Positions 8,232 to 16,551 are shown, counted from the first letter of the stretch. The stretch is 45,977 nucleotides of DNA from CAYNUJ01 sp964573255 (GCA_964573255.1 CAZNJB010000025.1:1-45977), one strand, 5' to 3'. The notes: generated by a model not told the origin, from the sequence alone. A program made the numbers and translations.

Positions 8232-9152
8232 TTAACCCAAACGAATGCCTTCGAGTCTTGCAACTGCTTTATCGTTAAGCAAAACCAAGTCGAGATCGAA
8301 ATCAACCGCATAGGTATAGTGAACGCCCACCAAACCAAGGTCTTTGACTTCAACACCCACATTAGTGGCAAAACTTAAATCTTCTTTTTCGCCAAACCTA
8401 AATGCATACACAGAAGTACAGTCAGTATTAGTGCCAACGGTTTCATTAAATGGAAGAATTTTATTTCCGGCTTTGTCGAAACCGGCTACAAGAATTGGAA
8501 TACCGTTGTAAAAAGCCACTTGCTGACCGAATTCATTAATGTCGAAGCGAACTTGATCACGCGCAATAGAACTCAATCTACTTAACAATGTCCCGTCCAT
8601 GCTTATGGCTTGTGCGCCGCCGTCAATGGATTGAATCAGTGCATCCAACGCTTCCAAAAACTGTTGCTGCGTTTTCTTTGCTGAATCTGTATTTCCTAAG
8701 GCCACTGCTAAGCCGTTGGCTGCCGGAGTAATAACTTGAGTTGCCGGCGTAATTTCTTTCAATCCCGCGAATTGCGCAGGGGATGCCTGGGGATCTCCGT
8801 TAAAGAATGTCGCCTGAAATTCTTTGCCAAGAGCATAAGCGAAGGAGAGTAAATCGGAAGCTCTTACAGAAGCAATATCGCTTCCACGTCTTTCGTGCGC
8901 TCTATCTGTTTGAACTTTATCGCCAAAAATTTTCAGTGTGGGATTTGCAAAAGTCGGGTCAACTTGATTATCCGGATAATCGTTATTGACAGATCTGAAT
9001 TGACCGCCAGATGCAGCCGATTTTTTTCGTGTATAATCGGCATTGCCAGTCATTTGGTAAAATTCGGCCATACCGAGAACGTTCGATTTTTCAACCATCG
9101 CGTTAACAACCGTACTGGTTATTAAATCGCCTCCAAATTCTCTTATTTTCAT
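8232..9152 (-). CDS. Major capsid protein of element 1
   Basis: 306 residues. The layout fits an HK97-fold major capsid protein of Mu-like phages: an N-terminal arm (VVNAMVEKSNVLGMAEFYQ), a central region with RAHERRGSDIASVRASDL, and a C-terminal region (GVHYTYAVDFDLDLVLLN). The protein at 29300-30253 has the same pattern, for instance IKLALYG-KL-DRRLGGLAVKLAKEIQ against KIFGDKVQTDRAHERRG and ALGKEFQ. It follows the scaffold gene by 27 bp and is preceded by a good Shine-Dalgarno (AGAGGTG). A strong hairpin follows. Confidence 0.78.
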   Translation of the reverse strand: MKIREFGGDLITSTVVNAMVEKSNVLGMAEFYQMTGNADYTRKKSAASGGQFRSVNNDYPDNQVDPTFANPTLKIFGDKVQTDRAHERRGSDIASVRASDLLSFAYALGKEFQATFFNGDPQASPAQFAGLKEITPATQVITPAANGLAVALGNTDSAKKTQQQFLEALDALIQSIDGGAQAISMDGTLLSRLSSIARDQVRFDINEFGQQVAFYNGIPILVAGFDKAGNKILPFNETVGTNTDCTSVYAFRFGEKEDLSFATNVGVEVKDLGLVGVHYTYAVDFDLDLVLLNDKAVARLEGIRLG

Positions 9153-9178
9153 ATTTACACCTCTTATTGTATTAGTTA

Positions 9179-9772
9179 TTAATTTGAGTAACTTTCCATT
9201 TGCTCTGCTATTGCCGCCTTAAGAGCGTTCCTATCAACTCTTACAGAAGCAGTTTTTTCCTGCGTTGACGACGACAAAGACTGCGTATTTTTGTTTGTGT
9301 TTTTCTCGGCGACAGCCGGTTTTAATTGCGCTGCAACTTTTTCAGCGTTTTCAAAATCTTTTTCGTACAGATTCAGCCATATTTCCTTATCGGCTTCGGT
9401 TATTCGTTTTTCTTCTAGAAGTTTTTCAACGGCGGCCGCAATCTTCTGCTTTGCTTCCTTTTCCTGGCGTTCGCGTTCCGCCTTAATTGCAGCTTCTCTT
9501 TGTTTTGTCTCTTCAGCTAAAGTTTCTTTGAGGATTTTTATATTGCCCGCAAGCGCTTTATTCTGAGCAATAAGTTTTTCAATTAGCCCGCGTGTTGCCG
9601 AGTCTAAATTGCCTGGCAATTGTATGCCGCCGGCAGGCTCGTTATCGTTTAGCAATTCATCTAAATCAATATTATCTAATTGTTCAGATAATTTCGTTTG
9701 ATTCTCCTCGGTCATCAAGCCGAGTTGCTGCAATATTTTAATTATCTTTTCTTTCATTCCCGTCTCAACCAT
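9179..9772 (-). CDS. Putative capsid scaffold protein
   Basis: 197 residues, highly charged, with a coiled coil at about 68-125 (ILKETLAEETKQREAAIKAE) and a segment KRITEADKEIWLNLYEKDFENAEK. The latter is typical of the C-terminal scaffold part of Mu-like protease/scaffold proteins. No protease domain is present. It lies directly upstream of the capsid gene. The start may be the ATG at 9772 or the one at 9757; neither has a strong Shine-Dalgarno. The element 2 counterpart is at 28351-28935, with DGRITPEQKDSWKARLEKDFE. Confidence 0.65.
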   Translation of the reverse strand: MVETGMKEKIIKILQQLGLMTEENQTKLSEQLDNIDLDELLNDNEPAGGIQLPGNLDSATRGLIEKLIAQNKALAGNIKILKETLAEETKQREAAIKAERERQEKEAKQKIAAAVEKLLEEKRITEADKEIWLNLYEKDFENAEKVAAQLKPAVAEKNTNKNTQSLSSSTQEKTASVRVDRNALKAAIAEQMESYSN

Positions 9773-9890
9773 TTTTTTGAAAAATCTATTGCAATTTTAA
9801 AAAAACAATCTCCCATAATTATTGCAAATACGTATATAACAATAATTTACAGCAAAGTTTTAATAATTTAGCTTTAAAAAAAGGCGAAAT
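9773..9890. promoter_or_regulatory. Divergent late promoter region of element 1
   Basis: 118 AT-rich bases separate the leftward scaffold-capsid-tail run from the rightward gp36-terminase-portal run. Both late transcripts must start here or be supplied from outside. I see no certain promoter box. The equivalent divergent region in element 2 is 28195-28350. Confidence 0.5.
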
Positions 9891-10235
9891 ATGTTTACTT
9901 ATAATCAAATAGCACATCTTATTAGCAAAACAGCGCGTAGTATTCTGCAAGACGAAGAACAATTTGCGCAAATATCCGAAGCAGTTACAGAGCTAATTGC
10001 CAACATTACCGATTATACAGCCGAAGAACTCGCCAAAGAAAAATGGGTTAAGACGCCATTCGTCTTCTTGACTGAGTATTTTGTTTATAACCGGCTCGAT
10101 GCGCCTACTCAGGAATTTATCAGCAAAGCCGAGAATTACTACAGGAATGCCCTGAAAATTCTAAAGCAGAATAAAAAATCCATCACGGCAAGCAAACTTG
10201 GAACAATGGAGGGATTGTACGATGCTGAGTTTTAA
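9891..10235 (+). CDS. Mu gp36-like head-tail protein (DUF1320 type)
   Basis: 114 residues. It matches the size and layout of Mu gp36-like proteins: an N-terminal segment that begins with a short strand and helix (MFTYNQIAHLI), a central helix (SEAVTELIANITDYTAEELA) and a C-terminal helical part. In Mu this protein lies near the capsid and takes part in head completion or connection. It is the first gene of the rightward head run and is preceded by AAAGGCG. The element 2 counterpart is at 27808-28194, also next to a gp37-like gene. Confidence 0.6.
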   Translation: MFTYNQIAHLISKTARSILQDEEQFAQISEAVTELIANITDYTAEELAKEKWVKTPFVFLTEYFVYNRLDAPTQEFISKAENYYRNALKILKQNKKSITASKLGTMEGLYDAEF

Positions 10236-10635
10236 AGAGCTAACAACAAGCTTGCTAAGCTATCTCAGGGAAAAACTTCCTGGCGTAAGCGTTCAATTCG
10301 GGCAATACGGCGAACTCCCTTCCGTTACGCCAGCAATATTAATATATGCGGAACCTTATGGCGGGGGGAAAGATAGTCGCGGCAAAAGGAAAGTGCGCTT
10401 TATTAAATTCACTGTTTTTTCACTTGAGGGTGGCAATGAATCTATCGAAACTTCAATTTTTAAGAGTTTTGAGCTACTTGAGAAAACTGAGGATTTAATC
10501 AATGCCTTTGAAATTGAGAAGGGAATTGACTTATCATTTTCAGATGATCCCATTGATTTTGACGCAGTTTACAACAACATAGCCGTCTGTTACCTAGAAT
10601 TTATTTCCCCTTATAGGAGGCATCAGGATGTCTAA
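10222..10635 (+). CDS. Mu gp37-like protein (DUF1834 type)
   Basis: About 137 residues when started at the ATG at 10222, which has GGAGGG nine bases upstream; an earlier ATG at 10198 lacks this and would overlap the previous gene more. The protein has a helical N terminus (SFKELTTSLLSYLREKL) and an alpha/beta body, as in tail-terminator-like Mu gp37 proteins. It overlaps gp36 by 14 bp and the small terminase by 8 bp. Assigned from size, order after gp36 and the matching pair in element 2. Confidence 0.6.
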   Translation: MLSFKELTTSLLSYLREKLPGVSVQFGQYGELPSVTPAILIYAEPYGGGKDSRGKRKVRFIKFTVFSLEGGNESIETSIFKSFELLEKTEDLINAFEIEKGIDLSFSDDPIDFDAVYNNIAVCYLEFISPYRRHQDV

Positions 10636-11122
10636 AAGAAAAAATTTAACGCAGGCAGATCTAAAAAAAATCGCAATCTATAAAGCCGAAAATCCGGCTA
10701 CAACTATTGCTGCAGTTGCAAAAAAATTCAAAGTGCCATACCACAAAGCGCGATACGCAATTGATAAGTATGCCGAAGACGTTTCCCTACTAAAAGGAAA
10801 TGCGAAAGGCAGAACAATAGCTAGCAAAATTTTAGCCGAAAATTCAGACGAAGTGGAGTTAATGAAAAAACAGGCTGCTTTTATACTTGCGCAAATAGAA
10901 GTAAACGATAAAATGCCCGTTCCGCAACGTACTGAAATACTTGCTAAGGTTGCTCGAATCAAAAAAGTAATTCAAGAATTCGAGCTCGAAGCGCATCTAA
11001 AAAGAGCCGATGCGGGGATAATTGCCGCGATAGTACGCAGATTTCAACCCGATGCAACAAACGACGACATAATAAAGATTTATAGAGAAGAATTAGCCAA
11101 ATTAAATGGGCGAGTAGAATAA
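10628..11122 (+). CDS. Small terminase subunit, Mu gp27-like
   Basis: 164 residues. The N-terminal 60 residues contain a helix-turn-helix (TTIAAVAKKFKVPYHKARYAID) that would bind the packaging site. A helical middle (EVELMKKQAAFILAQIEV) follows, as expected for oligomerisation. The C terminus is likely to contact the large subunit. It has a good Shine-Dalgarno (AGGAGGCATCAGG) and lies just before the large terminase, separated by 120 bp with no clear gene. The family is inferred from layout and order. Confidence 0.7.
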   Translation: MSKRKNLTQADLKKIAIYKAENPATTIAAVAKKFKVPYHKARYAIDKYAEDVSLLKGNAKGRTIASKILAENSDEVELMKKQAAFILAQIEVNDKMPVPQRTEILAKVARIKKVIQEFELEAHLKRADAGIIAAIVRRFQPDATNDDIIKIYREELAKLNGRVE

Positions 11123-11242
11123 TGGACATAGGCAGTTTTATAGAAGTGTTTAAAAGCCGTTTAAATTGCTCCAGAATCGTTTAACTATTTTTGAACCATC
11201 ATTTATGTATGCTAATTGCTACAAAGGGCACAGAGCTAAATT

Positions 11243-12829
11243 ATGAAAGAATTTTCCAACATAGAATATACGTTCAAAAACTTCATAAAGGAAGCCGAAG
11301 AAAATAGGCTCAAAGCATCTTTAAAAACAAATCCTTTCCCAAAGGGAGAACTAACAGGGAAAAAACAAATTAAGAGAATTAAAGAAGCCTTGAGCAGCTA
11401 TTGGAAGTTTGACAAACATTATTTTCCGCCAGAGGCTTATGACAACTACGCTAAACCAAACAAAATGCTAAAAGATATTGTCTCCGCTTCTGGAACGCCA
11501 GGATACCATCTTTTTCTCGGCCCGCGAAAACACGGTAAAACGGCCACAGGCAAAAAACTCTTGATTTTCCTCCTTGCTTCCGGGAAAATTAAAATTGCCG
11601 GCGTTTACGCCGAAACTCTTATTAAATCGTCTAATATTTTGAAAGATGTTTTTGCTTTAATAAACTCAAACGAAAGATTGCAAAACGATTTCACAATTGA
11701 ATTTACCGAGGCAAACAGCGATCAAATTGCTTTTAGGATTTCGCCTAAGCCAAATGCTGAAGAATTTTCTGAATTCGATAAATCTATGCGCTACTGCGCA
11801 TCCTTTTCCGAGGGGAGATCTGTTCGCGGGTATACTCGGCTTTTTATGAGGCCTCAGTTTATGCTTGCCGATGATGCGGAAACATTGGAATCTTCTTTTT
11901 CCAAAGCAGCCGTACAACTTCGGATTGATAAGCTAATCGAGACTTACCATTCTCTGCAAGACAATTCCAGCATGATTATTCTTGGAAATGATATTGTCGT
12001 TCAATCAGCTATGCATCAATTGCGCTTGCAAGCCGAAGAAGGCTTAATGCCGTCTTCCTTTCATCTTTACGTTTATAAAGCTTGGATGCGGAATCGCCCG
12101 TTATGGAAGGAGCGTTACCCGGCAAAAAGTATTGATGAGCTAAAGGAGATGGTAAAGCCTCTCAACGAAGCCGATTGGCAAGTAAACTATATGCAGAATC
12201 CGATACCGCCTGAAGGATTTTTCTTTACGCGCAATCAGTATAATGAATATAATTATCTTCCAGCCGACGCAAAAGCCGTTCTTTATTGCGACCCAAATCT
12301 CTCCAAAAAGGGCAAAGGCGATACTACCGCGATTACTGTTTTAGCTTACTCGCCAAAAACAGACAAATATTACGTTTCAGACGCCATCTGCAAGTCATTC
12401 TCAGACGCCAATTTGCTTCTTGATTCTGTTTTTGCATTAAAATTAAAACGCAAGTTTATTTATGCGATAGCTTTCGATGGGAATGTTGCGCAAGAAAGCA
12501 CTTGGACGCAATTTGTTCGCAACTGGTGTCAAATCAACAAAATCCCATTCCCCTTGATAGACTATAAGCATTATCATGTTAACGAATTAGCAAAGAACGT
12601 TCAGCTTGTTTTTAATTCCGGAAGATTGCTTTTCCCAAAAAATTTCGCAAAGACGGAAGATGGGCAGAATTACCTAAATCAGCTTTTTTCTTTTACAGGC
12701 GAAAAGAAAAATTCGTTAGACGATGCCCCCGATTCGCTTATATGCGCCTTCGAGTTTCTTCACGAAAGAAAACTCGGACGCAAACACACACAAAAAATTA
12801 AAGTTTTCAAAGACTATTATTCCTTATAG
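11243..12829 (+). CDS. Large terminase subunit (packaging ATPase-nuclease), Mu gp28-like
   Basis: 528 residues, complete. The ATPase domain has a Walker A variant GPRKHGKT (residues 93-100) and a Walker B FMLADDAE (206-213). The RNase H-like nuclease starts at YCDPN (D350) and continues with AFDGN (D412) and LDDAPDSL (around 492-499), giving the acidic residues needed for headful cutting. This is a full packaging motor. The element 2 terminase stops exactly after the matching YCDPN. The start at 11243 has only a weak Shine-Dalgarno. Confidence 0.9.
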   Translation: MKEFSNIEYTFKNFIKEAEENRLKASLKTNPFPKGELTGKKQIKRIKEALSSYWKFDKHYFPPEAYDNYAKPNKMLKDIVSASGTPGYHLFLGPRKHGKTATGKKLLIFLLASGKIKIAGVYAETLIKSSNILKDVFALINSNERLQNDFTIEFTEANSDQIAFRISPKPNAEEFSEFDKSMRYCASFSEGRSVRGYTRLFMRPQFMLADDAETLESSFSKAAVQLRIDKLIETYHSLQDNSSMIILGNDIVVQSAMHQLRLQAEEGLMPSSFHLYVYKAWMRNRPLWKERYPAKSIDELKEMVKPLNEADWQVNYMQNPIPPEGFFFTRNQYNEYNYLPADAKAVLYCDPNLSKKGKGDTTAITVLAYSPKTDKYYVSDAICKSFSDANLLLDSVFALKLKRKFIYAIAFDGNVAQESTWTQFVRNWCQINKIPFPLIDYKHYHVNELAKNVQLVFNSGRLLFPKNFAKTEDGQNYLNQLFSFTGEKKNSLDDAPDSLICAFEFLHERKLGRKHTQKIKVFKDYYSL

Positions 12830-12838
12830 GGTGAAGAT

Positions 12839-13966
12839 ATGAGAGTATATAAAAAGTTAAATGAATATTTTAAGCTTGTTAAATCAATTGATAATGTAGA
12901 CGCCAAAATGCGCAACACGAAGGGCTTGTTCGACGAGCTAAAAAAGGCAATGCAAATTAACAGCCGCTTGCTCGGTCATTACTTAACTCGAACAACAGCC
13001 TTAAGCAGCTTTGACTGGTCAATTGTTGGAGAAGATAGCTCAAAAATTGAAAGCGTTATAGCGCGCGCACAGAAAGTTATCAATTATATGATTTCCAATC
13101 ATGCTAACACTCCTTTTTATGGCGCCACGTTATACAGGCTCGATTTCGAAAACTCTAAAGAAGGAACGCGCCTTTATATCGCCGAAACCGTTCCTAACGC
13201 CAATTTCGATTACGATCTTGAATGGATTCATTTTTATGAAAACGGGAAATATGTTAAGTCTGTGCCTGAAGAAGAGAATGAATTATATCTTCTGGATGTT
13301 TTCAATACCAACCTCAAGGGCGGACTATTGCGCTCCATTATGCCTCTGGAGATCATTCGTTTCGATATGGTTCTCGAAAATGCTAATTATTTAAGAAAGC
13401 TTAAGGGAATTTTGCAGATAATAAACAAAGGCGGCGCTTCGCCAGAATCAGAATCTGCCGCCGAAGGAGCAGCTAAAAATGCGATAGAGAACAATTTCTT
13501 TATATCTGATGACTTAATTGAGCTTAAGCTAAACGAAATAGCCGGGCAAGGCGGGCAACATTTTCGTAATTTCATAGATATGATAAATCGAGATATTTCC
13601 ATTGCAATTCTCGGGCAAGCCAATACTTCGGAATTGCCTAACTCCGGAGGAAGCCGCGCGGCGCTTGAAGTGATGCGACTTATTTCTAAAGATATTTTCT
13701 ATTCCGATATGGTAAGAATGGAGTCTTTAATCAATCGTTATTTGCTGATTGACTATCGTTTAAATTACGATAAAACCGCCGGAAAATTGCCTTATAAATT
13801 CCGCTTCGATATTGAGGAGGAGCAGGATATTGAAAAGAATGCCGCTGCGCTCGAAGCCGTGAACCGAGTGCTGCCAATAAAAAAGGAGGAGGCTTATAAA
13901 TTTGTGAATTTTACTCCTCCGACCGAAGATGACGAAATAATACCTGTGAAGCAAACGATGTTCTAA
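12839..13966 (+). CDS. Portal protein, Mu gp29-like (DUF935 type)
   Basis: 375 residues. Features of the Mu gp29 portal family are visible: LLGHYLTRTTALSSFDWSI near residues 40-60, IMPLEIIRFDMVLENAN, and a later FISDDLIELKLNEIAGQGG with ISIAILGQANTSELPNSGGSRAALEV. The last is typical of portals of this group. It is somewhat shorter than Mu gp29. The portal forms the dodecameric ring through which DNA is packaged. It starts nine bases after the terminase and overlaps the next gene by one base. Confidence 0.85.
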   Translation: MRVYKKLNEYFKLVKSIDNVDAKMRNTKGLFDELKKAMQINSRLLGHYLTRTTALSSFDWSIVGEDSSKIESVIARAQKVINYMISNHANTPFYGATLYRLDFENSKEGTRLYIAETVPNANFDYDLEWIHFYENGKYVKSVPEEENELYLLDVFNTNLKGGLLRSIMPLEIIRFDMVLENANYLRKLKGILQIINKGGASPESESAAEGAAKNAIENNFFISDDLIELKLNEIAGQGGQHFRNFIDMINRDISIAILGQANTSELPNSGGSRAALEVMRLISKDIFYSDMVRMESLINRYLLIDYRLNYDKTAGKLPYKFRFDIEEEQDIEKNAAALEAVNRVLPIKKEEAYKFVNFTPPTEDDEIIPVKQTMF

Positions 13967-14511
13967 TGAAAAAATTAGTGCAAATAGCGTCTGTTCGCGT
14001 TCTGGCATATATTGAGGCTAATATTAAAGCCGGCAAAGATTATGAAGGGAAGCGCTTTAAGTATTCCCAAAAACCGTTCTACCGCCCATACAGCCAAAAA
14101 GTAATATCCAAACTCGACGGAAAGAACGGAGCGGGGAAATTATATAATATAGTTACCGGCAAAAACGGCAAGTTGGGCATGGTAATTATTGGCGGCTATG
14201 ACAGCCTTAAGAAACGACTTTATCCTCAGGCTTACGATAATTTCTTAGTCCAAAGCGGTAAAATGCTGCGCAGTATGTCTATCCTAAAAATTGACGATGG
14301 TCACGCTATTATCGGCTTTTCAGAACAAGAACAGGCGCAAAAAGCATTTTGGCTGAATATTTCCGGAGTGGGCAAAAGGCGCAAATTGTGGAAATTCCTT
14401 GGCATAACAAAAGGGCAGGAAAAAGAGCTTGCCGAAAAAATTAAAGATGAATTCTATAAGATTAGCGTCGAAAAACTTGCTGAAATCATAGCGGGGATAG
14501 GGCGAAATTAA
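13966..14511 (+). CDS. Mu gp31 (G)-like virion morphogenesis protein
   Basis: 181 residues, basic. The motif KRFKYSQKPFYRPYS, then NFLVQSGKMLRSMSIL and AIIGFSEQEQAQKAFWLNISGVGKRR with RKLWKFLGIT, matches the virion morphogenesis family of Mu gpG and P2 gpS, which completes tails or heads. It follows the portal directly, with the ATG overlapping the portal stop (TAATG). It is the last rightward gene and converges with the toxin/immunity operon 19 bp further on. Confidence 0.75.
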   Translation: MKKLVQIASVRVLAYIEANIKAGKDYEGKRFKYSQKPFYRPYSQKVISKLDGKNGAGKLYNIVTGKNGKLGMVIIGGYDSLKKRLYPQAYDNFLVQSGKMLRSMSILKIDDGHAIIGFSEQEQAQKAFWLNISGVGKRRKLWKFLGITKGQEKELAEKIKDEFYKISVEKLAEIIAGIGRN

Positions 14512-14530
14512 TTACTGCATTTCCTTTAAA

Positions 14531-14764
14531 TTAATCTCCATAAAACAATATTTTGTTCCATTCTTCTTCGGTTATGTTGCATATTTTCATCACTTTATCT
14601 ATTAACGCTTCCGCTTCTTCCATTTGGAAAATACCTAAATCTGCGTATGCGTCTATTCTGCCTATAAGCGAAGCCCCCCGTAATTTATCAGTCCAATTAT
14701 TTTCTTTGAACTCATTAAAAATATCATCCAGATCCTTTCTAACCCGATTTTCATCAATAGTCAT
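14531..14764 (-). CDS. Small acidic protein, candidate immunity protein for the MuF toxin
   Basis: 77 residues, acidic, predicted all-helical (VRKDLDDIFNEFKENNW, DAYADLGIFQMEEAEALIDKV). It starts inside the last codons of the MuF toxin gene, overlapping by 11 bases, and is the last gene of the leftward run. Toxin C-termini of the polymorphic type are regularly followed at once by a small, usually acidic, cognate immunity gene that binds and blocks the toxin in the producer cell. The protein belongs to no family I recognise. The immunity role is inferred from position, charge and overlap. Confidence 0.55.
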   Translation of the reverse strand: MTIDENRVRKDLDDIFNEFKENNWTDKLRGASLIGRIDAYADLGIFQMEEAEALIDKVMKICNITEEEWNKILFYGD

Positions 14765-15827
14765 TTTTGAATTCCCTAATTATTTTATCTTCGATAAATA
14801 ATATAACATTTTTCTCGCTGTTTTTCTTCAACCACGCATTTATCTTGCCTTCAACACGCTCTATTTTATCGGGTAATTCCTTCATTTCTATAATTATTAA
14901 ATCCGCTTGTTTGCTTGTAAGCGCTGAACCTAACGAACGCATTGTATTCGCCTTCGGCTGTTTAAGTTGAGCATATTTACCTTCAAAAATCAAATCTGTA
15001 TCTTTACCGGTTTTATTCCTTACCGAATAATTTAATTCAATTGAAAATTTATTCGAATGCTTTCTTGCAAAATCAAGTTCTTTTTCCATTATTTTCCGCT
15101 CGTTTTTCGATGCGGTTTCAAATCTATCTTTCCAACTTTTTTCAATAAATAATTTACCTTTTTTTTCCCCTAAAACCGGCGACCAGCGATGCCGGCAGTT
15201 ATATCCTCCGCAATAGGCAAAAGCCGGCTGCCCAAAATGATTCTGCATTCGGCTTACTTCGTTTAACGAGTACACTTTATTCAAGTGATCAACACAGAAT
15301 GGCCTTTCGGTGCCGGGGCCTTCGTACCGAAAATGTATCTCGTCATCCTGCGCGGCGGCAAAATCTCTGTATCTTTTCAAATTATTCAAAGCAGCTTTTG
15401 TAGTGTCAATTTCCGTGCGAATGTGCCGCTCCTCCAATTTTAACTTTCCGAAATCGCGCCTTGCATAGACTTCCCAATCTCCCCCCTCAACGTAGCTTTT
15501 TTCCAACGCTTCTTGAATTATTTTTTGTGCGCGCCCAGCTCTACCGTTAAAATTCCTTCTGGTTCTTTCAATAATGGCTGCAAGTTGGCTCTTTATAACA
15601 TCATTTATTTTGCTGAGATGCCCGCTTTCAAATTCCGCCTGAAGCTCTTTTGTAACGGAGGAAATAATTTCAGCCATCTGTCGCTTGTATTCTTTCCAAT
15701 ACCCGCCGTTGCGCCAAATAAGACGTTTTATCTCTTCGTACCCATCGCTCTTTAGTTTGTCGGCTTTCCCCTTTGTAAAATAATCTCTTATGATGCGTTT
15801 TATTCTATTTAACACTGCAGGGTTCAT
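14754..15827 (-). CDS. Mu F-like minor head protein with C-terminal CdiA-CT-like toxin domain
   Basis: 357 residues. The Mu F domain covers about residues 130-220, with RTEIDTTKAALNN, the cysteine segment RPFCVDHLNKVYS and YCGGYNCRHRWSPV (C178, C206, C211). A linker follows. Residues about 255-357 resemble the CdiA C-terminal nuclease domain of polymorphic toxins: GKDTDLIFEGKYAQLKQP (D278, Q288, K290), SKQADLIIIEM and NVILFIEDKIIREF. The usual glutamate before the lysine is a glutamine here, so activity is uncertain. Known MuF polymorphic toxins in temperate phages share this design. In Mu, gene F lies between portal and gp31; here it is on the other strand, at the end of the early run. Confidence 0.72.
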   Translation of the reverse strand: MNPAVLNRIKRIIRDYFTKGKADKLKSDGYEEIKRLIWRNGGYWKEYKRQMAEIISSVTKELQAEFESGHLSKINDVIKSQLAAIIERTRRNFNGRAGRAQKIIQEALEKSYVEGGDWEVYARRDFGKLKLEERHIRTEIDTTKAALNNLKRYRDFAAAQDDEIHFRYEGPGTERPFCVDHLNKVYSLNEVSRMQNHFGQPAFAYCGGYNCRHRWSPVLGEKKGKLFIEKSWKDRFETASKNERKIMEKELDFARKHSNKFSIELNYSVRNKTGKDTDLIFEGKYAQLKQPKANTMRSLGSALTSKQADLIIIEMKELPDKIERVEGKINAWLKKNSEKNVILFIEDKIIREFKNDY

Positions 15828-16081
15828 TCTTCCTCGTCGTCGAATAAATAGTAATTATCGCTATTAAGCGGTTTTTCGTACTTTCGATTTGTCTTTTCGC
15901 TAAAATCAATTTCCGAAATCATTCTTGTTTCAGTAAAATAGCGCTGACCGCATACGCGGCATATAACTAATCTTGTGTCATTGTCCGAAACAACCCATTT
16001 CCCGTTTTTCCTAGACCGATTGCGGTAAACGCTAATTACCGAAAACTTATCAGCCGCACACTTAGGACAAAACATCAACAT
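15824..16081 (-). CDS. Small zinc-ribbon protein
   Basis: 85 residues. Two CxxC pairs, CPKC at residue 5 and CRVC at about residue 41, are about 33 residues apart and should bind one zinc ion. The C terminus is acidic (LFDDEEE). Such proteins in phages act as transcription regulators (Ogr-like) or as Com-like translation regulators. The gene overlaps the MuF toxin gene by four bases, so it could control its expression. The start may be at 16081 or two codons later. No closer family is recognised. Confidence 0.5.
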   Translation of the reverse strand: MLMFCPKCAADKFSVISVYRNRSRKNGKWVVSDNDTRLVICRVCGQRYFTETRMISEIDFSEKTNRKYEKPLNSDNYYLFDDEEE

Positions 16082-16472
16082 ACCTCAAATAATGATATAC
16101 ATTAGATGCGACATAGAGAATTATTTTTACAACAATAAATGCCGGACCAAGCTTTATTAACCATTTGTCAAAAATATCGTTCGGGTTATCAAATGTTGGC
16201 AGCCTAAACCAGCTAAAACCGCGCAATACCATTATTAAGCCGTCGTGAAAGTTTAAGCGAACCATCAATGATATTACTGTTAGACTGAAGGAATACCAGA
16301 ATTCGTTTGTGTAGTATAAGATGATAAGACCGAAGCCGATATGCAGTATTGCGAACATAATACCGTCGTAAAATTTTTCGATGCCGTTTATTGTGCGATA
16401 ATTAATATCGTGTAGAGATTCGAAAAAATAAACAATTATCCAAAAGATATTTGCAAAAATTAGTTCAAGCAT
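16062..16472 (-). CDS. Multi-pass membrane protein, unknown
   Basis: 136 residues with about four hydrophobic segments (LIFANIFWIIVYFF, GIMFAILHIGFGLIILYY, FSLTVISLMV, LGPAFIVVKIILYVAS). There is an internal FHDGLIMVLRGFSW between segments three and four. It has a strong Shine-Dalgarno (TAGGAGGAATAAATT). Element 2 has a membrane protein of like size with KDGWHSLK near its last segments (40224-40619); a common family is possible. Such proteins in temperate phages are often exclusion or lysis accessories, but nothing in the sequence decides this. Confidence 0.5.
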   Translation of the reverse strand: MLELIFANIFWIIVYFFESLHDINYRTINGIEKFYDGIMFAILHIGFGLIILYYTNEFWYSFSLTVISLMVRLNFHDGLIMVLRGFSWFRLPTFDNPNDIFDKWLIKLGPAFIVVKIILYVASNVYHYLRYVDVLS

Positions 16473-16551
16473 AATTTATTCCTCCTATGTCTTAAAATTT
16501 ACAAGCAAGGGCGGAGGGGCTGAACAAGGCATCCGCCTAAATCCAGCAGTC

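Noticed and set aside
11122..11184. 20-codon frame starting at the stop of the small terminase
   Set aside because: Overlapping stop/start suggests coupling, but the peptide is too short and the remaining bases to the large terminase show no gene.
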